DNA of 20,261 nucleotides, from contig JBBILG010000027.1 in the NCBI GenBank assembly GCA_037445085.1, positions 1 to 20,261 of the forward strand, given 5' to 3'. The notes under the pieces are model-generated. The model worked only from the letters and a program-made list of their open reading frames with translations. It made no database searches and had not been told where the DNA came from. The DNA is from JBBILG01 sp037445085. Its GTDB lineage: Bacteria > Pseudomonadota > Gammaproteobacteria > Burkholderiales > Methylophilaceae. Below are positions 15,416-20,261 of the stretch, piece after piece. Each line of letters begins with the position of its first letter. The stretch's first letter is position 1. Both the position numbers and the translations under genes were made by a program.

Positions 15416-16543
15416 TCAGGCGACGGCACCGGATTCAAAAAACTGCGCCTGCAGGCGGCGCTGATGTTCCGCCAGGGCACCGCGCAGCAGGTCCACACCC
15501 GCGCCGGTCCTGGCGGAAAGCCAAACCTTGCGGATTCTACCATACTCGTCGCGCTCCACAGCCGGCTCCATACCGGCCGCATCGATCTTGTTCAGCACCA
15601 TGAGCTGCGGTACCTGCCCGGCACCGATCTCGGCGAGCACACGGTCGACCTGGGCGATCTGCTCCTCGCGGTTGGCACTGGCGACGTCCACCACGTGCAA
15701 CAGCAGATCGGCCTGCGCCGCCTCTTCCAGCGTGGCGGCGAACGCATCGACCAGCGCATGCGGCAGATGCTTGATGAAGCCGACGGTGTCGGACAGCACC
15801 ACCGGCCCGCCGTCCGGGATGAACAGCTTGCGCGAGGTGGTGTCCAGCGTGGCGAACAACTGGTCGGCCGCATACACGCCCGATTGGGTGAGCCGGTTGA
15901 ACAGGGTGGACTTGCCGGCGTTGGTATAGCCCACCAGCGACACCGACATGACCTGCGAACGCTTGCGCGCGCGGCGCTGGATGCCGCGCTGCGTCCTGAG
16001 CCTGGCCAGCTTTTCCTTGAGCGCCTTGACACGCACGCGAATCATGCGCCGGTCCAGCTCGATCTGGGTTTCGCCGGGGCCGCCGCGCATGCCGATGCCG
16101 CCCTTCTGCCGCTCCAGGTGGGTCCAGCCGCGCACCAGCCGCGTGGACAGGTGCTCCAGTTGCGCCAGCTCAACCTGCAGCTTGCCCTCGAAGCTCTGCG
16201 CACGTTGGGCGAAGATTTCCAGGATCAAGCCGGTACGGTCCACCACCCGGCACGCCAGCTCCCTCTCCAGGTTGCGCTGCTGCGACGGGGTGAGATCGTG
16301 ATTGAACACGACGAGGGAAGACCGCGTGGCCTGCATGGCGGCAGCCACCTGCTCCACCTTGCCGCTGCCGATGAAGTAGGTGGCGTCCGGCTTGGGCCGG
16401 CGCCCTTCCATGCAGTCGCGCACCTCCAAGCCGGCGGTGGCGGCCAGTTGGCGCAGCTCCTCCAGGCTTTCCGCGTAATCCGCCTCACCGAAATCGAGGC
16501 TGACCAGCACGGCGGCGGCGTCGCCGTCCGGCCGGTCCATCAT
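15416..16543 (-). CDS. hflX: GTPase HflX
   Basis: The 375-residue product has the HflX N-terminal domain (FIGSGKVEQVAAAM, VVFNHDLTPSQQRNLE), the glycine-rich hinge GGIGMRGGPGETQIELDRR, and a GTPase domain with G1 GYTNAGKST (205-213), G3 DTVGF (252-256), G4 NKID (318-321) and G5 SA. HflX splits stalled ribosomes into subunits under stress. The frame could begin at TTG 16555, but ATG 16543, giving MMDRP, fits betaproteobacterial homologues, which begin MFDRP as I recall. The Shine-Dalgarno is weak, and the gene lies 15 bases after the hfq stop, so its translation probably depends on hfq. Confidence 0.95.
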   Translation of the reverse strand: MMDRPDGDAAAVLVSLDFGEADYAESLEELRQLAATAGLEVRDCMEGRRPKPDATYFIGSGKVEQVAAAMQATRSSLVVFNHDLTPSQQRNLERELACRVVDRTGLILEIFAQRAQSFEGKLQVELAQLEHLSTRLVRGWTHLERQKGGIGMRGGPGETQIELDRRMIRVRVKALKEKLARLRTQRGIQRRARKRSQVMSVSLVGYTNAGKSTLFNRLTQSGVYAADQLFATLDTTSRKLFIPDGGPVVLSDTVGFIKHLPHALVDAFAATLEEAAQADLLLHVVDVASANREEQIAQVDRVLAEIGAGQVPQLMVLNKIDAAGMEPAVERDEYGRIRKVWLSARTGAGVDLLRGALAEHQRRLQAQFFESGAVA

Positions 16544-16558
16544 GCCTGCGGTCAACTA

Positions 16559-16801
16559 TCAGTCGTCCTGTGCGGGCTGGTTCTGGGGAAGGTTCACCGC
16601 CCGACCGGGAACGATGGTCGAGATGGCGTGTTTGTAGACCATCTGGGTCACGGTGTTCTTCAGCAACACGACGTACTGGTCAAAGGAATCGATCTGGCCC
16701 TGCAGCTTGATGCCGTTGACAAGATAGATGGAAACAGGAACGTGTTCCTTGCGAAGCGCGTTCAAAAACGGGTCTTGTAAACTCTGCCCTTTGCTGCTCA
16801 T
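16559..16801 (-). CDS. hfq: RNA chaperone Hfq
   Basis: The 80-residue protein has the full Hfq core: GQSLQDPFLNALRKEHVPVS, then SIYLVNGIKLQGQIDSFDQY (Sm1) and YKHAIS (Sm2, Tyr56-Lys57-His58). The tail is short and acidic (PQNQPAQDD), the usual form in this class. Hfq forms a hexamer that pairs small RNAs with mRNAs. ATG 16801 has a good AAGGAG Shine-Dalgarno (16808-16813); the frame open upstream to 16849 is in the leader. It is the first gene of the long minus-strand operon. Confidence 0.98.
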   Translation of the reverse strand: MSSKGQSLQDPFLNALRKEHVPVSIYLVNGIKLQGQIDSFDQYVVLLKNTVTQMVYKHAISTIVPGRAVNLPQNQPAQDD

Positions 16802-16923
16802 TGTGTTCTCCTTGGGGGAGCTTGGAATTGTGGGGTTAATGTACGTCAAAATCAGGTACCTGGCTACATGCGGCCTGCCATTCGTGCTAACGTATGGGCA
16901 GAACCAACAACTTCAAGCATCCC
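16802..16923. promoter_or_regulatory. Divergent intergenic region between hfq and the MBL-fold gene
   Basis: This 122-base gap must hold the hfq operon promoter and that of the divergent MBL-fold gene. On the hfq strand there is a TTGACG near 16845-16850 but no clear -10 box at 16-18 bases from it. On the other strand no convincing pair is visible. The region is less GC-rich than the genes around it. Confidence 0.3.
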
Positions 16924-18312
16924 ATGCAACTCACTTTCCATGGCGGCGCCGGCGAAGTCACCGGCTCATGCTTTCTGCTGGACACGGGCACCACACGCTT
17001 TCTGGTCGACTGCGGCATGTTCCAGGGCGACCGCGAGGCCGACATGAAAAACGTGCAGTTCCCGACCTTCGACCCCACCCGCATCGATTTCGTTCTCCTC
17101 ACCCACGCCCACATCGATCATTCCGGCATGCTGCCGCGGCTGGCGGCCCGCGGCTTCCGCGGGCCGATCTACGCCACGCAGGCCACCATCGACCTGCTGG
17201 AAGTCATGCTGCGCGACAGCGCGCACATCCAGGCCAAGGAAGCCGAATGGGAATCGCGCCATCCGCAGCGAAGCCGCGACGGCGGCCCGGCGGAAATCCT
17301 CTACGACATGGAGGACGCGGAAGCCGCGCTGTCCCTCATGCACCCGGTGCAGTACGGCACCCAGGTCCTGCTGCGCGACGGCATGAGCTGCCGATTTCTC
17401 GATGCCGGCCACATCCTCGGCTCGGCCATCATCGAAGTGTGGGCCGGCGGTCGCAAAATCGTCTTTTCCGGCGACCTCGGCCAGCCCGGCCGCCCCATCC
17501 TGCGCAGCCCAACGCCGGCGAACGAGGCCGACGTCGTGCTGATCGAATCCACCTACGGCAACCGGCTGCACAAGAACCTGGACGACACCCTGGACGAGTT
17601 CGTGTCGGTCATCGAGGACACCCTGCACCGCAAGCACGGCAACGTTATCATGCCGGCCTTCACCGTCGGCCGCACCCAGGAAATCCTCTACCTGCTGATC
17701 GACCTCACCCGCCAGCGGCGCCTGAGCAACCTCAGGGTCTACGTCGATTCCCCCATGGCCCTGGCGGCCACGGAAATCACCATGCGCCACATCGAGCTGT
17801 TCAACCACGAGGCGCAGGCGCTGGTAGCCTGGGGGCACGAGCGGCGCCGCGACATGCCCGACATCCGCTTCGTGCAGGCCGTGGAAGAATCCATGGCGAT
17901 CAACGAAATCCGCTCCGGCGCCATCATCATCTCCGCCAGCGGCATGTGCGACGCCGGGCGCATCAAGCACCACCTGCGACACAACCTGCACCGGCCGGAG
18001 TGCAGCATCATCTTCACCGGTTTCCAGGCAGAAGGCACGCTCGGCCGCCGGCTGGTCGACGGTGCCCGGCTGGTGCGGCTGTTCGGCGAGGAAATCCCGG
18101 TGCGTGCCAGCATCCACACCATAGGCGGCCTGTCCGCCCACGCCGACCAGGCCGCCCTGCTCGAATGGCTGGGCCATTTCCGCCACGCCCCGCCACATCT
18201 CTACGTTATCCACGGCGAAGCGGCCACTGCCATGGAGTTCGCCCAAGCCGTGCGCGACAGACTGGGCTGGACGGCCGTCACGCCGGCCATGCATAGCACG
18301 GTACAGATCTAG
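16924..18312 (+). CDS. Metallo-beta-lactamase-fold / beta-CASP RNA-processing-type exonuclease
   Basis: The 462-residue product opens MQLTFHGGAGEVTGSCFLLD and contains the metal motif HAHIDH (61-66), a second histidine in DAGHILGS (His163) and an aspartate in FSGDLG (Asp184). Beta-CASP motifs follow: IESTYGNR, PAFTVGRTQEILYLL, DSPMA, SASGMCDAGRIKHH and GFQAEGTLGRRLV, plus the C-terminal GGLSAHADQ. These place it with CPSF73/YsiH-like MBL proteins that cut or trim RNA, but the bacterial family has no firmly known substrate. An upstream in-frame ATG at 16894 would add ten unusual residues (MGRTNNFKHP), and neither start has a clear Shine-Dalgarno. The gene stands alone, divergent from hfq. Confidence 0.9.
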   Translation: MQLTFHGGAGEVTGSCFLLDTGTTRFLVDCGMFQGDREADMKNVQFPTFDPTRIDFVLLTHAHIDHSGMLPRLAARGFRGPIYATQATIDLLEVMLRDSAHIQAKEAEWESRHPQRSRDGGPAEILYDMEDAEAALSLMHPVQYGTQVLLRDGMSCRFLDAGHILGSAIIEVWAGGRKIVFSGDLGQPGRPILRSPTPANEADVVLIESTYGNRLHKNLDDTLDEFVSVIEDTLHRKHGNVIMPAFTVGRTQEILYLLIDLTRQRRLSNLRVYVDSPMALAATEITMRHIELFNHEAQALVAWGHERRRDMPDIRFVQAVEESMAINEIRSGAIIISASGMCDAGRIKHHLRHNLHRPECSIIFTGFQAEGTLGRRLVDGARLVRLFGEEIPVRASIHTIGGLSAHADQAALLEWLGHFRHAPPHLYVIHGEAATAMEFAQAVRDRLGWTAVTPAMHSTVQI

Positions 18313-18453
18313 CAGGCCGTTGAACACGTAACGAGAATGGTCAGGTGCACGGAGCACGGCGACGAGACATATCAGGAGGATAGGATAGGCGAAGGAGCGA
18401 GCACCGCACAACGCCGCAGAGGGCCCCGCAGTAGTTTTACAGCGACCCGCTCA
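18310..18453. repeat. Short element with imperfect terminal inverted repeats (MITE-like)
   Basis: The gap between the MBL gene and gltX has related ends. AGCAGGCCGTTGAACACGTA (18311-18330) and the reverse complement of 18432-18451, AGCGGGTCGCTGTAAAACTA, match at 13 of 20 positions. The inside is purine-rich on the plus strand and shows no ORF of its own that looks real. The stop codons of both flanking genes fall in or at the repeat ends. It resembles, from memory, small intergenic repeats seen in other betaproteobacteria, but I cannot confirm copy number. It may also serve as the shared 3' end of the two convergent genes; no T-run terminator is visible. Confidence 0.5.
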
Positions 18454-19845
18454 ACCCAGATACTCGGCCAGACGCCGCAGCGTCTCCTCCTTGCCCAGCA
18501 GCGCCATCACCGCATCGATGGCGGGCGATTGCGCGCCGCCAGTGAGCATCACCCGTAGCGGCATCGCCACCTTGGGGAACTTGAGGCCACGGTGTTTCAC
18601 CGTATGCGCAATCGCCCCCTGGATGGCCTCTCCGGTCCACTCGGTCTCGCGCAGACGGACGGCCAGCTCCTGCAGCAGCGGGTAAAGTTCCGGTACGAGG
18701 TGCGCAGCCAAGAGTTCCGGCGCGGGATGCAGGCGCCGGTAGAAATACTCCACCGCGTCCGCCAATTCGTTCAGCGTCGCGACGCGTTCACGGTAGAGGG
18801 TCAGGGCACCGGCCAGGTCGGGGCCGCCGGCGGTGGTGATGTCGCGCGCGGCAAGGCGCTTTTCCACTTCCGCAACGAGCCGGGCGACATCGGCCTTTCT
18901 CAGGTAATGCGCGTTCAGCCAGTTGAGCTTTTCGGTGTTGAACTGCGCGGCAGAGGGCGTGATGTGGTCGAGATCGAACCACCGGCAGAACTGCGCCATG
19001 TCGAAAATCTCGTCGTCACCGTGACTCCAGCCCAGCCGGGCCAGGTAGTTGAGTACCGCCTCCGGCAAATAGCCGCCGGCCTCGTACTGCATCACGCTCA
19101 CCGCGCCGTGACGCTTGGACAGCTTCTGCCCGTCGTCGCCGAGAATCATGGAAAGATGCGCGTACTGCGGGATCGGCGCGCCCAGCGCCCGCAGCAGATT
19201 GATCTGGCGCGGCGTGTTGTTGACATGGTCGTCGCCGCGAATGACATGAGTGATATCCATGTCGCAATCGTCCACCACCACGCAGAAATTGTAGGTGGGC
19301 GTGCCGTCGGCGCGGGCGATGACGAAGTCGTCCAGTTCCTCGTTGGAAATGGCGATACGCCCTTTTACCAGATCATCCCATGCCACCACCCCGGTTTTCG
19401 GGTTGCGGAAACGCACCACCGGCTGCACGCCGGCCGGCGGCGTGGGCAGCGCCTTGCCCGTCTCCGGCCGCCAGGTGCCGTCGTAGCGCGGCTTGAGGCC
19501 GGCCGCCATCTGCGCCTCGCGCATGCGCTCCAGCTCTTCCGGCGAGGTATAGCACCAGTAGGCCATGCCCGCCGTCAGCATCTGCTGGATCACCTCCTTG
19601 TAACGATAGATGCGCTGCATCTGGTAATGCGGCCCCTCGTCCCAGTCGAGGCCGAGCCAGCGCATGCCGTCGAGGATGGCCTGCACCGCTTCGGGCGTGG
19701 AGCGCTCGATATCGGTATCCTCGATGCGCAGGATGAACCGGCCGCCATGATGGCGGGCGTAAGCCCAGGAATACAGGGCGGTGCGCGCGCCGCCGATGTG
19801 CAGGTAACCGGTCGGGCTGGGGGCGAAACGGGTGCGTACGGTCAT
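18451..19845 (-). CDS. gltX: Glutamate--tRNA ligase
   Basis: The 464-residue protein begins MTVRTRFAPSPTGYLHIGGA, with HIGG at 16-19 as the class I HIGH motif, and has RGDDHVNNTPRQINLLRALG and KLSKRHG (241-247) as the KMSKS motif. The C-terminal all-helical anticodon-binding region is present and ends near AEYLG. The length is standard. No zinc-type cysteine cluster is visible near residues 98-125, so it is of the zinc-free type. The start chosen at ATG 19845 fits the family; the frame runs on 18 codons upstream with basic, non-conserved residues. It is read away from tRNA-Val and converges on the MBL gene. Confidence 0.97.
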   Translation of the reverse strand: MTVRTRFAPSPTGYLHIGGARTALYSWAYARHHGGRFILRIEDTDIERSTPEAVQAILDGMRWLGLDWDEGPHYQMQRIYRYKEVIQQMLTAGMAYWCYTSPEELERMREAQMAAGLKPRYDGTWRPETGKALPTPPAGVQPVVRFRNPKTGVVAWDDLVKGRIAISNEELDDFVIARADGTPTYNFCVVVDDCDMDITHVIRGDDHVNNTPRQINLLRALGAPIPQYAHLSMILGDDGQKLSKRHGAVSVMQYEAGGYLPEAVLNYLARLGWSHGDDEIFDMAQFCRWFDLDHITPSAAQFNTEKLNWLNAHYLRKADVARLVAEVEKRLAARDITTAGGPDLAGALTLYRERVATLNELADAVEYFYRRLHPAPELLAAHLVPELYPLLQELAVRLRETEWTGEAIQGAIAHTVKHRGLKFPKVAMPLRVMLTGGAQSPAIDAVMALLGKEETLRRLAEYLG

Positions 19846-19914
19846 GTCGTCGAACGGGATCGGAAAGCTGCGGATTCTATCACGCGCCGGCAGCCGCACC
19901 CTCGCGCAAGCGAA

Positions 19915-19943
19915 TTGACCCGCTGGAGCGCCTGTGGTTTAAT
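19915..19943 (+). promoter_or_regulatory. Sigma70 promoter of tRNA-Val
   Basis: TTGACC (19915-19920) and TTTAAT (19938-19943) are separated by exactly 17 bases. A GC-rich discriminator (GCGCC) follows, as is common in stable-RNA promoters under growth-rate control. The tRNA begins 18 bases after the -10 box. Confidence 0.8.
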
Positions 19944-19961
19944 ACGCGCCTCCCCGACACG

Positions 19962-20036
19962 GGGCGGTTAGCTCAGCGGTAGAGCACTGCCTTCACACGG
20001 CAGGGGTCACTGGTTCGATCCCAGTACCGCCCACCA
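19962..20036 (+). tRNA. tRNA-Val (anticodon CAC)
   Basis: The 75-base gene has acceptor arms GGGCGGT and ACCGCCC, a D arm with GCTCAGCGGTAGAGC, anticodon arm CTGCC-TTCACAC-GGCAG (anticodon CAC, reading GUG), a T arm with GGTTCGATCCC, and an encoded CCA at 20034-20036. It is followed by a terminator and by an integrase gene in the same direction, so its 3' end is a likely island attachment site. Confidence 0.97.
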
Positions 20037-20071
20037 AGTACCAACACATAGCAGTCCAAAGAAGCACACAG

Positions 20072-20108
20072 AACCCGCGTAAATCCTAGAGATTCGCGGG
20101 TTTTTTGT
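20072..20108 (+). terminator. Rho-independent terminator after tRNA-Val
   Basis: AACCCGCG (20072-20079) pairs with CGCGGGTT (20095-20102), and an inner AATC/GATT pairing extends the stem past a two-base bulge. A run of T residues (20101-20106) follows. It lies 35 bases after the tRNA. Confidence 0.9.
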
Positions 20109-20141
20109 TGCCCGCCATCCATCCCAGTCTATTGCAATCGC

Positions 20142-20199
20142 GGGGGCATAGGGGGCATAATTTGACCAGAAATGCCCCCAATGCAGTTTTGATGCCCCC
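20142..20199 (+). repeat. Paired direct and inverted GGGGGCAT repeats upstream of the integrase
   Basis: GGGGGCATA occurs twice in tandem (20142-20150 and 20151-20159), and its inverse ATGCCCCC occurs twice (20172-20179 and 20192-20199, 20 bases apart). The set ends a few bases before the integrase Shine-Dalgarno. Such repeats fit either integrase arm-type sites or an operator for the integrase gene; the sequence cannot tell which. Confidence 0.75.
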
Positions 20200-20212
20200 A
20201 AGTGAGGTGCCC

Positions 20213-20261
20213 ATGAAACTGAACGATGTGGCGGTACGCAAGGCAAGGCCCGAAACCAAGC
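20213..20261 (+). CDS. P4-type integrase, N-terminal start only (cut by the right edge)
   Basis: Sixteen codons are visible, MKLNDVAVRKARPETK, which match the N terminus of P4-like tyrosine integrases with the DUF4102 domain (pattern LxDxxVRxAKP). A GAGG Shine-Dalgarno (20204-20207) lies 5 bases before the ATG. The gene follows tRNA-Val and its terminator in the same direction, the classic position of an island integrase. The rest lies outside the window, so whether it is intact is unknown. Confidence 0.75.
   Translation, partial: MKLNDVAVRKARPETK

Noticed and set aside
16966..18411. Long minus-strand frame opposite the MBL gene
   Set aside because: It is a shadow of a clear MBL/beta-CASP gene and shows no recognisable domain.
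20007..20246. Minus-strand frame across tRNA-Val and the integrase leader
   Set aside because: It covers the tRNA, the terminator and the repeats and has no protein-like features.
1..20261. CRISPR array, riboswitch or transposase
   Set aside because: No regularly spaced repeats, no recognisable riboswitch core and no transposase-like frame were seen.

Overview
The window looks like a chromosome segment from a GC-rich betaproteobacterium. The order hfq-hflX-hflK-hflC-DUF2065-hisZ-purA, the block ffs-dnaX-ybaB-recR, and the order ompA-mtaD-ubiG-gph are all typical of that class. A module for methanofuran and tetrahydromethanopterin (H4MPT) cofactors (mfnB, a DUF447 protein, a DUF6513 DHPS-like protein and a DmrB-like flavoprotein) suggests an organism that oxidises formaldehyde or other C1 units through H4MPT, such as a methylotroph or a relative. 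The genus cannot be fixed from the sequence alone.

Layout, left to right. Bases 1-450 (minus) hold the start of a tyrosine-recombinase-type integrase gene with a frameshift, running off the left edge. It lies just downstream of tRNA-Ser(GGA) (503-592, minus), which has a good sigma70 promoter. Next come the SRP 4.5S RNA gene, dnaX, ybaB and recR (plus). RecR converges on a minus-strand group, gph, ubiG, mtaD and an OmpA-family porin, read in the order ompA, (terminator), mtaD, ubiG, gph. From 16801 down to 7458 runs one very long, tightly packed minus-strand gene series: hfq, hflX, hflK, hflC, DUF2065, hisZ, purA, dmrB-like, DUF6513, DUF447 and mfnB. Most junctions are ATGA overlaps or gaps of a few bases, so it is probably one transcription unit or a set of nested ones. 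A metallo-beta-lactamase/beta-CASP protein is divergent from hfq. A short element with imperfect inverted termini fills the gap between it and the convergent gltX. Then come tRNA-Val(CAC) with a strong promoter, a terminator, and the start of a P4-type integrase gene at the right edge.

How it fits together. The left block serves replication and repair (DnaX, RecR) and protein targeting (SRP RNA). The long operon joins RNA chaperoning (Hfq), ribosome rescue (HflX), membrane protease control (HflKC) and histidine and purine synthesis to C1-cofactor synthesis. The core block is bordered on both sides by tRNA-integrase pairs in the same orientation (tRNA then int), so both ends of the window are probably edges of integrated genomic islands.

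The most interesting parts are the C1-cofactor genes attached to the purA operon by ATGA overlaps, two of which (DUF6513 and DUF447) have no settled function; the two flanking island boundaries; and the small inverted-repeat element whose ends include the stop codons of both neighbouring genes.
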